A stretch of 64,000 nucleotides of DNA. It comes from Magnetococcales bacterium HCHbin5 (GTDB taxonomy: Bacteria; Pseudomonadota; Magnetococcia; Magnetococcales; Magnetaquicoccaceae). The stretch covers positions 152,027 to 216,026 of the forward strand of contig PEAG01000001.1 of the NCBI GenBank assembly GCA_002753505.1, given 5' to 3'. Below, piece after piece: positions 8,864 through 17,776 of the stretch. The notes below the pieces were generated by a model. It was not told the DNA's origin, made no database searches, and saw only the letters and a program-made list of their open reading frames with translations. Within the stretch, counting starts at the first letter, position 1; each line of letters begins with the position of its first letter. The position numbers were made by a program, and so were the translations under genes.

Positions 8864-11800
8864 ATGATGATGCATTTTGTACCCCAGGGATTGGATTTAA
8901 GTACAGCCCTTGTCGGGGTATATGAAATCCCGCTGTTGGTTTTATCGCTGTTGGCTGCCTATTTGGGAAGTTTTTCCGGTCTGGCGATGATTAAACCTTT
9001 GCGGGAGACGGAACATCCCGTTCAGAGAAGGGTATGGTTGCTCTTTGGTGCCACGGCTTTTGGCAACGGTGTCTTCGGCATGCATTTTGTTGGCATGCTG
9101 GCTTTCAAACTGCCCGTTGCGGTCCATTATGATGTTGCTCTGACCATGATTTCCGGTCTGCCTGCCATATTGACCGCCGGTTGGATGCTGCACCTGGTGG
9201 AGCGAAGCCGCTATAACGCACGGCTATCCTGGGTGGGCGGGAGCGTTGGAGGGGCGGGTATTGGCCTCATGCACTACACCGGCATGATGGCGATGCGGAT
9301 GGAAGTACAGATGCTGTTTGACCCTGCATTGTTTGCACTTTCCATCCTGTCCGCCATGTTTTTGGCTGTCCTTGCCGTTCATGCGCGTCACTTGGCCCGC
9401 CTGGTGGGGTTGAACCCGGACCAGGGCTTCGGGCGTCAGTTGGCTCCCATGATCATGGCCTCTGCCATCTCCAGTATGCACTATCTGGCCATGGCAGCCA
9501 CCCGCTTTATTCCAGGGCAAAGGGTTGACGCCTCGTCAGGACTCCTGCTGGATCCCCTGGTACTGGGAATCGGTTTGGCCATCGTTTTTTTTATTCTGGT
9601 CGCCTCTTTCCTGTTTGCCCTCTATCTGCACGACAGCCAGCACCCCCCCCACCAGCTTTTTTTTATGTTGGTCTCGCCTTTTCATAAAGAGAACAGGGAT
9701 ATTCTGCTGCGCTCATCGGCCATTAGCCTGGGCATGTATTGCACCATCTTCTGGGTGGCTGCCTACATCTACGGTATTACGATTGCCCAACAAGACAATG
9801 CCACCTGGCCTTTGCAGGATGGACAGGACCATCTTGCCATGGAAATCTTGTTTGTCTGTGGCTGTATCTTCAGTCTGTTTGTCGCCTGGCTGGTGGCACT
9901 GTTTACCGTAACCCGTCGTCTGGCTGACAGGGCGGAGATGGAGGCCAGGCGCGAGTTGGAGTTTCAAAAACGCGCCCTGGATGAACACGCCATCGTCTCC
10001 ACCACGGACAAGCGAGGGGTGATCACCTATATCAATGAAAAATTTGTTGCCATCAGCGGCTATACTTCGGCAGAACTGCTGGGAAAAAATCATCGGATGG
10101 TCAAATCCGGTGAGCATCCCCCCGAATTTTTTCAAACCCTGTGGAAAACCATCAGCAGTGGACAGGTCTGGCACGGAGAGGTCAAAAACCGGGCCAAGGA
10201 TGGCTCTTTCTATTGGGTACAGGCCACCGTGGTGCCCTTTCTGGATGACGATGGCAAACCGTTCAAGTATGTCTCCATCCGCACAGACATAACCGCCATG
10301 AAGGCGTTGGAGGCCAATTTAATGGTCGCCAAAGAGCAGGCAGAGGCCGCCGGGCGCGCCAAAAGCGATTTCCTGGCCAACATGAGCCATGAAATTCGTA
10401 CCCCCATGAATGCCATCATCGGCTTGAGCCATCTTTGCCTGCAGACCCAATTGACCACCCGACAAAAGGATTATATTCGGAAGGTCTACAACTCTGCCAC
10501 CTCTCTGCTCCGCATCATCAATGATATTCTTGACTTTTCCAAGATTGATGCCGGTCGTCTCGACATGGAGGCGATCGATTTTACCCTGGAAGAGGTGTTG
10601 GGAACCATGGCCTCCATGATCTCCCTGAAGGCCCAGGAAAAGCAGTTGGAATTTTTGATGGAGACTGCGGTGGATATTCCCACCAGCCTGATCGGGGATC
10701 CGCTGCGGCTGGGTCAAATTTTGATCAACCTGGCCAACAATGCCATCAAATTTACCGAAAATGGCGAGGTGGTTGTAGAGACCAGACTGCTGGAAAAGGG
10801 GGAAAACACCGTACACCTTCAGTTTACCGTGCGGGATACCGGTATCGGGATGACACCGGAGCAGTTGTCCGGTCTGTTCCAGGCATTTTCCCAGGCCGAC
10901 TCTTCGGTGACCCGCAAATATGGGGGCACCGGGCTGGGATTGACAATTGCCAAACGGCTGATCGAGATGATGGGAGGCACCATCCGGGTGGAGAGCGTGA
11001 TCGGAAAGGGTACCCGATTCATTTTTGATGTCCATTTGGGGTACACCAGCCAGACGGTAAAAAAAGCATTGCTGCCCGGTACCAATCTGCGGGGATTGAA
11101 GGTGCTGGCTGTGGATGACAATGAGAGTGCGCGCAACGTGATTGCCGACTATTTGACCTCCTTCAGTTTCAAGGTGACCAAAGCCTCTGATGCCAAAGAG
11201 GCCATCATTGCCATCCAGGAGGCGGATATGGTCGGCGAGCCGTTTGATCTGCTGGTTACCGATTACATGATGCCTGAGATGGATGGGATTACTGCCGTTG
11301 CCACCATGCGGAAAGATTTGGCGTTGAGCCGGTTTCCAGTCGTGATCATGGCCACCGCCTATGGAGAGGAACAGGTGGTCAAACGGGCGAGCCAGGAGGC
11401 GCAGGTCGATGGTTTTCTGGTCAAGCCCATCAACCAAAGCCTGCTGTTCGAGTCGATCATGGAGGTATTTGGCCAGGTCCAGGGAGACGAACACAAGAGT
11501 GGTCCTGGCAACAGCGGCAATGTGCGGGATTTCAGGGCAGTCTTGTCGGGTGCCAGACTGCTGGTGGTCGAAGACAACGAAATCAACCAGCAGGTGGCCA
11601 GGGAGTTGTTGGAACAGGCGAATATTACGGTGCTGTTGGCCCAGAACGGCCTGGAGGCGGTCAAATGTGTGGCTAAAGAAAAGCTGGATGGCGTACTGAT
11701 GGATGTGCAAATGCCGGTCATGGATGGTCTGACGGCCACCCGGGAAATTCGCAAAGATGACCGGTTTGCACGCCTGCCTATTTTGGCGATGACCGCTAAC

Positions 11801-12622
11801 GCCATGTCCGGGGACCGGGAACTCTGCCTCAATGCAGGTATGCAGGATCATATTGCCAAACCGGTGGATCCCAGGGAGCTGTATAACACCTTGGCCCGTT
11901 GGATCAAACCCTCCACCCCGCAACCTGTCCCGGCCACCCCGCCGGAGGCGGAGGAGAGAGAGCGCGACGGGGAGGATTGGCTCCCTGAAATTCCCGGACT
12001 CGACACCCGGGTTGGATTGCGTCGTATGGGTGGCAACATCAAGGGCTATCAAAATTTATTGGCCAAGTTTCGCGCCAATCAGGGGGAGGCTGCCACGGCC
12101 ATCCGGGAGGCGTTGGCCAATCTGGACCGCAGCACGGCAGAACGCCTGGCTCACACCTTGAAAGGGGTTGCGGGTGCCATTGGTGCAGGTGAGTTGGAAG
12201 AGAGGGCCAAAACGGTGGAATCTGCCATCAAAGGCATGGAGAGTGCGGAAAGGTTGGCAAACAAACTGGAGGGGATGGCCGCTGAACTGGCCAACCTGTG
12301 TGCTTTGCTGGATCAATCCCTTCCGGTGGAAAATGGCTCAACAACGGTTGCGGAGGCCACAGAGGGGGAGGAGGAGCCGGAACAAAAAGCACTGCGTTTG
12401 CAGTTGTTCAGGAAGGTTGCCCAGCAATTGGCCCTGTTTGACTCAGAGGTGGAAGAGACCCTTACCGCTCTGCATACCCATACCCGCTCTGGCCCAATGC
12501 AGGAATGGGTGATCAAATTGCAAAAGCAGGTGGCCCGCTACGAATTTGAAGAGGCGACTGCAACGATCAGACAGTGCGCGGAAACTTTGCATATTGACTT
12601 GGAGGCTGTGGATGCAGCCTGA
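8864..12622 (+). CDS. MHYT-PAS hybrid sensor histidine kinase with two receivers and HPt
   Basis: This is a 1252-aa complete phosphorelay in one chain. Residues 1-255 form a seven-helix MHYT sensor with the repeated MHFVGM, MHYTGM and MHYLAM motifs, proposed in the literature to bind a metal and sense a diatomic gas. A further membrane stretch is followed by a PAS domain (about 365-475), then HisKA with phospho-accepting His 509 (MSHEIRTP) and a HATPase with N box and GTGLGL. Receiver 1 has Asp 800, receiver 2 has Asp 947, and a C-terminal HPt has His 1097. AGGAAAGG lies just before the start. It begins a tight operon with the next kinase and an HD-GYP protein. Its catalytic core is very close to that of the kinase at 17777. 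Confidence 0.95.
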   Translation: MMMHFVPQGLDLSTALVGVYEIPLLVLSLLAAYLGSFSGLAMIKPLRETEHPVQRRVWLLFGATAFGNGVFGMHFVGMLAFKLPVAVHYDVALTMISGLPAILTAGWMLHLVERSRYNARLSWVGGSVGGAGIGLMHYTGMMAMRMEVQMLFDPALFALSILSAMFLAVLAVHARHLARLVGLNPDQGFGRQLAPMIMASAISSMHYLAMAATRFIPGQRVDASSGLLLDPLVLGIGLAIVFFILVASFLFALYLHDSQHPPHQLFFMLVSPFHKENRDILLRSSAISLGMYCTIFWVAAYIYGITIAQQDNATWPLQDGQDHLAMEILFVCGCIFSLFVAWLVALFTVTRRLADRAEMEARRELEFQKRALDEHAIVSTTDKRGVITYINEKFVAISGYTSAELLGKNHRMVKSGEHPPEFFQTLWKTISSGQVWHGEVKNRAKDGSFYWVQATVVPFLDDDGKPFKYVSIRTDITAMKALEANLMVAKEQAEAAGRAKSDFLANMSHEIRTPMNAIIGLSHLCLQTQLTTRQKDYIRKVYNSATSLLRIINDILDFSKIDAGRLDMEAIDFTLEEVLGTMASMISLKAQEKQLEFLMETAVDIPTSLIGDPLRLGQILINLANNAIKFTENGEVVVETRLLEKGENTVHLQFTVRDTGIGMTPEQLSGLFQAFSQADSSVTRKYGGTGLGLTIAKRLIEMMGGTIRVESVIGKGTRFIFDVHLGYTSQTVKKALLPGTNLRGLKVLAVDDNESARNVIADYLTSFSFKVTKASDAKEAIIAIQEADMVGEPFDLLVTDYMMPEMDGITAVATMRKDLALSRFPVVIMATAYGEEQVVKRASQEAQVDGFLVKPINQSLLFESIMEVFGQVQGDEHKSGPGNSGNVRDFRAVLSGARLLVVEDNEINQQVARELLEQANITVLLAQNGLEAVKCVAKEKLDGVLMDVQMPVMDGLTATREIRKDDRFARLPILAMTANAMSGDRELCLNAGMQDHIAKPVDPRELYNTLARWIKPSTPQPVPATPPEAEERERDGEDWLPEIPGLDTRVGLRRMGGNIKGYQNLLAKFRANQGEAATAIREALANLDRSTAERLAHTLKGVAGAIGAGELEERAKTVESAIKGMESAERLANKLEGMAAELANLCALLDQSLPVENGSTTVAEATEGEEEPEQKALRLQLFRKVAQQLALFDSEVEETLTALHTHTRSGPMQEWVIKLQKQVARYEFEEATATIRQCAETLHIDLEAVDAA

Positions 12623-12639
12623 TTCGGAGGGCCGAAAAA

Positions 12640-15600
12640 ATGACGAATGAGGGTAGCAAACCCGCCATCCTGATTGTGGACGATGCTCCGGAAAACCTGG
12701 ATCTATTGAAGTCCGCCCTGGTAGAGCAGTACAAGGTGCGCCCTGCCATCAGCGGCTCTCTGGCTTTGCGCTTGGCTCTCATGGAACCACAGCCGGATCT
12801 GATTTTGTTGGATGTCATGATGCCGGACATGGATGGCTTCGAGGTTTGCCGACAACTGAAACGGGATGAGCGTACCCGGGATATTCCGGTCATTTTTATC
12901 ACGGCCAAATCCGGTGACCAGGACGAGTTGGAAGGGTTGCAGATGGGCGCGGTGGATTATATCACCAAACCCATCAGTCTTCCCATTGTCCAAGCCCGGG
13001 TACGAACCCATCTGGCTTTGAGAGAGATCCGCCGGGCCATGGAAGAAAAAAATCACCGTCTTTATGAGATCAATGAACGGTTGACCGACAGTATGGAGCA
13101 GCTTTCCGCTTCGGAGGAACGGTTTCGGAGTCTGGTGCAGACCATTCCTGATATTGTTTATAAAATTGATTCTGAAGGTCGATTCACCTTTTTGAACAAA
13201 TCCATCGAGCGGCTGGGCTATCACCAGTCTGAATTGATCGGTAAACATTTTTCGGAAATCATTCACAGTGCGGATGTCCATGATGCCAGTCTGGAAAAGG
13301 TGTTGGAGCGTCTTGGCAGGGGGACCAGCCACCCCAATCAAAAACTGTTTGATGAAAGACGCTCCGGGGTACGCATGACCGTAGGGTTGGAGCTGCGCCT
13401 GCGAACCAAGAAGGGCCACTCCGAAACCATTTATGAACTGAAAAATATTGATTCGAATCTGTTGAGCGTGGAGGTCAACAGTACCGGTTTGTACGGGGAT
13501 GTAGGGAGCGAAACCTCGTACCGGAGCCGCCAGTATGTCGGTACGGTCGGGGTGATTCGGGATATAACGGATCGCCAGAAGGCCCAAAATGCACTTGCAG
13601 AAGAGCGTAAATTATTGCGGCAACTGGTGGATGCGGTGCCGTTGCCCATTTTCTTGTTTGAAGCAGAAGGGCAACTGATCTTGTCCAATGAGGCTTTTCA
13701 GCAATTTGTCGGCATCCCCGGTGACTCCCTGGATGGCGTGTTTCTGAACGAGTTGTTTTGTCTGGAGGATCAGCACAGCGTTCGTGGATTGCTGGAATCT
13801 TTGCATCAAGTTCCGGATGCGGATAGGATTCATCAGGAGCTGACGGTCAAGGCGGGCGACGACAGTCTCCGTATCTTGAATGTGACCTTGCTTAAATTTC
13901 ACAAGACAGCCCAGGAAAAGTTGACCATCATCGGTGTCATGGTGGACGTTACCGAAGAGCGGGCTTTCACTGTCCAGTTGATACAGGCCAAAAAAGAGGC
14001 GGACAGGCTTGCCAGGCAGGCTGCGGAGGCCAGTCGGGCCAAGGGGGACTTTTTGGCCAACATGAGCCATGAAATCCGCACCCCCCTCAATGCCGTGATT
14101 GGCTTGACCCATCTCTGTTTGCAGACATCCTTGACCGAACAACAGCGGGACTATCTTGCCAAAGTGGGGCTCAGTGCCAATGCCCTGCTGCAACTGATCA
14201 ATGATATTCTGGATTTTTCCAAGATTGAGGCCGGCAAGCTCACCATGGAAAAAAGCGGCTTTGCCCTGGAAGAGGTGTTGGGAAGCGTTGCCACCATCCT
14301 GGGTATCAAGAGCCAGGAAAAAGGGTTGGCGTTGTTATTGGAGACCCGCAGCAATGTGCCCGGCCGTTTGCTGGGAGATTCCCATCGTTTGGGCCAAATT
14401 TTGACCAACCTGGCCAGTAATGCCGTCAAGTTTACCGAAAAAGGGCAGGTTTCCATCACAACGGAGCTGTTGGAGGAAAAAACAGGCACTGTCGTGCTGC
14501 AATTTTCTGTGCGGGACACCGGTATTGGCATGTCGGCCGAACAGGTGGGCAATCTGTTCCAGGAATTTTCCCAGGGCGACAGCTCGATCACCCGCAAATA
14601 TGGTGGTACCGGGTTGGGGTTGGCGATCAGCAAACGCTTGGTGGAGATGATGGGGGGGCAGATCCAGGTCGAAAGTGCTCCCGGGCAGGGGAGTTGTTTC
14701 AGCTTTACCGCCGAGTTCAGCAAATGGGCGAACGCGCCATCGCCAGCGGTTCCGATAGCCGGCACCACCGGGCAACCGGGCTCCAGAACAGCCTACGGTG
14801 ACCGTTCCCGATTGACAGGCCAAAAGGTCATGCTGGTAGAGGATAATGAGATCAACCAGCAGGTTGCAAAAGAGCTGCTGGAACAGGTGGGCATCCAGGT
14901 AACGATTGCCCGGCACGGGCAGGAGGCGGTAAATCTGCTGCAGCAATTGTCGGTGGATCAGGTGTTGATGGATCTGCAAATGCCTGTGATGGATGGATTG
15001 ACGGCCAGTCGGATCATTCGACAAACCCTGAAGCTCGCACAGATACCCATCATCGCCATGACGGCCAATGCCCTGGTGGGTGACCGGGAAAAATGTCTGG
15101 CAGCCGGGATGAACGACCACATTGCCAAGCCTGTGGTACCAGAGGAGCTTTATAACACACTGCTGAAGTGGTTGCCCGATCAAGGGGGATCACTGGCTCC
15201 ACGGGCAATTCCATCCGCTGCTGACGCCGCTCAGGAAGTGGAACCCTTGTTTCCCCCCATCGCGGGGGTTGATGTGACACAGGGGATGCGCAATGTGGGC
15301 GGCAATGCCACCTTATACCAGAATTTGCTGCTTAAATTTTCCCAAAATCAGGGTGGATCCTGTCAAGTGATCAAGGCGTGTCTGGCGAACAAGGATGTTC
15401 CGCTGCTGGAGCGTACCGCCCACACCTTGAAAGGGGTGGCGTCAACCGTCGGTGCCCTCGCCTTGGCAAAATGGGCGGGAAACATTGAAAAACTGTCCAG
15501 AACCCCTGAAAATTGGGACCATTTGCCGGAGTTGGCTGATGCAGCAGCCACAGAGCTGGCACGGGTTACAGCCGCCATAGAGAGCAATCTGTCACAGCTC

Positions 15601-15882
15601 AGGCGGGAGACAGTGGGGGAGTCGCCAACAACGGAGGCGGTGGTCTCTCCGACTGATTTGGCTCCCCTGTTTCAGAAAGCCGTCGGGTTTCTCCGCCATT
15701 TTGACTCGGCGGTGGAGGCCGTAATTCAAGAGATTGTCCCGTTGGCACGGCATCCCGCCCGCAGTGAACGGCTGCATGCCATTCGGACAGCACTGGCTGT
15801 TTATAACTTTGAACAAGCCCTTTCCCTCTTCCACGAGTGGGCGACGGCAGAGGGAATTGCATTGGAGAGTGATCCGTCATGA
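12640..15882 (+). CDS. Hybrid histidine kinase REC-PAS-PAS-HisKA-HATPase-REC-HPt
   Basis: This is a 1080-aa soluble kinase with no membrane segment. The N-terminal receiver (Asp 58, LDVMMPDMDG) is followed by two PAS domains (about 155-315 and 325-440). The first PAS has an unusual loop of some 50 residues. Then come HisKA with His 477 ([14 protein letters not shown]), a HATPase, a receiver with Asp 778 and an HPt with His 928 (AHTLKGV). It lies 17 bases after the MHYT kinase, with GGAGGG nine bases before its ATG. The N-terminal receiver suggests that the upstream kinase or its HPt feeds phosphate into this one. The stop overlaps the next start by four bases (ATGA). Confidence 0.95.
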   Translation: MTNEGSKPAILIVDDAPENLDLLKSALVEQYKVRPAISGSLALRLALMEPQPDLILLDVMMPDMDGFEVCRQLKRDERTRDIPVIFITAKSGDQDELEGLQMGAVDYITKPISLPIVQARVRTHLALREIRRAMEEKNHRLYEINERLTDSMEQLSASEERFRSLVQTIPDIVYKIDSEGRFTFLNKSIERLGYHQSELIGKHFSEIIHSADVHDASLEKVLERLGRGTSHPNQKLFDERRSGVRMTVGLELRLRTKKGHSETIYELKNIDSNLLSVEVNSTGLYGDVGSETSYRSRQYVGTVGVIRDITDRQKAQNALAEERKLLRQLVDAVPLPIFLFEAEGQLILSNEAFQQFVGIPGDSLDGVFLNELFCLEDQHSVRGLLESLHQVPDADRIHQELTVKAGDDSLRILNVTLLKFHKTAQEKLTIIGVMVDVTEERAFTVQLIQAKKEADRLARQAAEASRAKGDFLANMSHEIRTPLNAVIGLTHLCLQTSLTEQQRDYLAKVGLSANALLQLINDILDFSKIEAGKLTMEKSGFALEEVLGSVATILGIKSQEKGLALLLETRSNVPGRLLGDSHRLGQILTNLASNAVKFTEKGQVSITTELLEEKTGTVVLQFSVRDTGIGMSAEQVGNLFQEFSQGDSSITRKYGGTGLGLAISKRLVEMMGGQIQVESAPGQGSCFSFTAEFSKWANAPSPAVPIAGTTGQPGSRTAYGDRSRLTGQKVMLVEDNEINQQVAKELLEQVGIQVTIARHGQEAVNLLQQLSVDQVLMDLQMPVMDGLTASRIIRQTLKLAQIPIIAMTANALVGDREKCLAAGMNDHIAKPVVPEELYNTLLKWLPDQGGSLAPRAIPSAADAAQEVEPLFPPIAGVDVTQGMRNVGGNATLYQNLLLKFSQNQGGSCQVIKACLANKDVPLLERTAHTLKGVASTVGALALAKWAGNIEKLSRTPENWDHLPELADAAATELARVTAAIESNLSQLRRETVGESPTTEAVVSPTDLAPLFQKAVGFLRHFDSAVEAVIQEIVPLARHPARSERLHAIRTALAVYNFEQALSLFHEWATAEGIALESDPS

Positions 15883-16931
15883 CGCACCCGGTACAAAAGA
15901 CAGTTCTGATCGTAGACGATACCCCGGAAAATCTGGATATTCTGAAAGAGATTCTCACTCCGCATTACCGGGTCCAGATTGCGACCAATGGTCGTTTGGC
16001 CATCAAGGTTGCGCTCTCTCCGAATCCACCCGACTTGATCCTGTTGGATGTCATGATGCCAGAGATGGACGGCTATGAGGCCTGCCGACTGCTCAAGGAG
16101 ATGGATCGGACCCGGGATATTCCGATACTTTTTGTCACCGCCAAATCGGAAATGGAGGATGAAATCAAGGGGTTTGAGTTGGGGGCAGCGGACTATCTGA
16201 TCAAGCCTGTCACGCCGCCCATTGTCCTGACCAGGGTAAAAACCCATCTGGCATTGCATGACCAGAAAAAACATTTGGCTGATCAAGTGGCTGTCCGAAC
16301 AGCGCAACTGCAGATTCGCAATATTGAGTTGGAGGAGATCCGGCAAGAGGTGATCAACCAACTGGGCCGAGCGGCGGAATATCGGGATAATGAAACCGGT
16401 TTGCACGTGATGCGCATGAGTCGCTATGTGCGCCTGCTGGCTTTGCGGTGTGGGTTGAGCGAACCGGAGGCTGATCGATTGATGTCCGCCTCTCCCATGC
16501 ATGATTTGGGTAAAATAGGTATTCCGGACCATATACTGCTGAAGCCCGGCAAGTTGACAGAAGAGGAGTTTGCCACCATGCAAACGCATTGTGACATAGG
16601 CTATAAAATTATTGGCAAACAAAGCTCCGAAATTTTGACCTTGGGGGGGGTGATTGCCTTGACCCATCATGAAAAATGGAACGGCTGCGGTTATCCGAGA
16701 AAACTGGCCGGGGAGGCGATTCCTTTGGCGGGCCGGCTTGCAGCCATTGGAGATGTTTTTGATGCGTTGACCTCTGTCAGGCCCTATAAAAGGGCCTGGT
16801 CGGTGGAGGATGCCTTGGATCTGATCCGCAAGGAGGCCGGTTCCCATTTTGATCCCAGATTGGCCGAGCTGTTTGTTGGGTTGCGATCTGAGGTGGTCGC
16901 AATCATGGAACAGTATCAGGAGGCAGAATGA
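15879..16931 (+). CDS. RpfG-like response regulator with HD-GYP c-di-GMP phosphodiesterase domain
   Basis: This 350-aa protein has a receiver (Asp 57) joined to an HD-GYP domain, the family that degrades cyclic di-GMP. The metal and catalytic motifs are intact: HD at 208-209 in MHDLGKIGIPDHILLKPGKL, HHEKWNGCGYP (GYP from 271) and GDVFDALTS. A short coiled linker joins the domains. It overlaps the upstream kinase by four bases, so kinase and output are made together. The likely outcome of the two-kinase relay is a change in cyclic di-GMP level. Transcription may end at the T-run just after it. Confidence 0.95.
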   Translation: MTHPVQKTVLIVDDTPENLDILKEILTPHYRVQIATNGRLAIKVALSPNPPDLILLDVMMPEMDGYEACRLLKEMDRTRDIPILFVTAKSEMEDEIKGFELGAADYLIKPVTPPIVLTRVKTHLALHDQKKHLADQVAVRTAQLQIRNIELEEIRQEVINQLGRAAEYRDNETGLHVMRMSRYVRLLALRCGLSEPEADRLMSASPMHDLGKIGIPDHILLKPGKLTEEEFATMQTHCDIGYKIIGKQSSEILTLGGVIALTHHEKWNGCGYPRKLAGEAIPLAGRLAAIGDVFDALTSVRPYKRAWSVEDALDLIRKEAGSHFDPRLAELFVGLRSEVVAIMEQYQEAE

Positions 16932-16953
16932 AACGGATGCATCTCCACAATAT

Positions 16954-16976
16954 CCTTGCCTTTCAAGGTTTTTTTT
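16954..16976 (+). terminator. Weak rho-independent terminator after the HD-GYP gene
   Basis: A short five-base-pair stem (CCTTG at 16954-16958, CAAGG at 16964-16968) is followed directly by eight T residues (16969-16976). The stem is short, so termination is probably partial. Confidence 0.4.
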
Positions 16977-17034
16977 GCCCCCGCAGAGGGGATGATATTT
17001 TCCCAACAATTGGACAACTGCAGGACAGGTCGTG

Positions 17035-17733
17035 ATGAAATATTTCAGATATTCTTGCTCATGTTTTGTTGCCGGGCTGAGAGAATGCAGCATAAATATT
17101 GGGTTTGTTTTTTTACTTTTTTCCGCCTGCCTCATGATTTCCGCTGTGGAAATCCATGCCGAAGATGCGGGAAAGTTACTGAATTTTGAAGAGAAAATTG
17201 CTACGATCGAAAACGTCAAGGCTCTCAGGCAGGGGGGCTTCGTTCTTTATATGCGTCACGGAACCACAGATACATCCATTCCGGATCGTGTCCCTCATGT
17301 GGACCTGAATGATTGCACAACCCAACGACCGCTGACCGAGGAGGGACGACAGCTGGCTGCCAGCGTGGGTCAGGAAATCCGTCATCACGGCATTCCCGTG
17401 GGTGATGTGCTGGTCAGCCCCATGTGCCGGACCAGGCAAACCGCCGAGGCAGCATTTGGAAAAGATTTTGTCGTCAATGCGGGACTCATGTATACAGCAA
17501 ATCTCACCAGTGAGGAAAAGGTTCAGCGCAAGGAAATCACCCATCGTCTGCTTTCGACACCGCTCTCTTCCGGTACCAACCGGGTGATCGTTGCCCACGC
17601 GCCAAACATGATGGACGCCGCAGGATATTTTCCAAAGCCTGAGGGGATTGTTGTCATTTTTCGCCCCATGGGTGAAAAGGGTTTTGAGTACATTGCCAGT
17701 ATTCCTCCTGCTCGTTGGCAAGAGCTGAAATAG
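17035..17733 (+). CDS. Exported histidine phosphatase family protein
   Basis: This 232-aa member of the phosphoglycerate-mutase-like histidine phosphatase superfamily has YMRHGTTD, where the RHG His is the phosphate acceptor. It also has SPMCRTRQTAEAAF carrying the second arginine and VIVAHAPNMM carrying the second active-site His. The N-terminal 45 residues include a hydrophobic stretch (GFVFLLFSACLMISAV) ending near an IHAED site, so it is probably exported to the periplasm. ATG 17035 is used; a GTG one codon earlier is possible. It sits between hybrid kinases whose HPt domains a SixA-like enzyme could dephosphorylate, but the export signal argues against that. Confidence 0.82.
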   Translation: MKYFRYSCSCFVAGLRECSINIGFVFLLFSACLMISAVEIHAEDAGKLLNFEEKIATIENVKALRQGGFVLYMRHGTTDTSIPDRVPHVDLNDCTTQRPLTEEGRQLAASVGQEIRHHGIPVGDVLVSPMCRTRQTAEAAFGKDFVVNAGLMYTANLTSEEKVQRKEITHRLLSTPLSSGTNRVIVAHAPNMMDAAGYFPKPEGIVVIFRPMGEKGFEYIASIPPARWQELK

Positions 17734-17776
17734 TGCCGCACCCTTATTGAGTCATCGTCCAGGGAATGTGTAACCC

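Noticed and set aside
10319..12052. A 577-codon minus-strand frame opposite the MHYT kinase
   Set aside because: It is antisense of a gene with complete kinase, receiver and HPt motifs. The equivalent antisense frame recurs at 18989-19585 because the two kinases are paralogues.
15801..17219. A 472-codon minus-strand frame spanning the HD-GYP gene and neighbouring gap
   Set aside because: It covers the intact RpfG-like gene on the other strand and shows no domain of its own.
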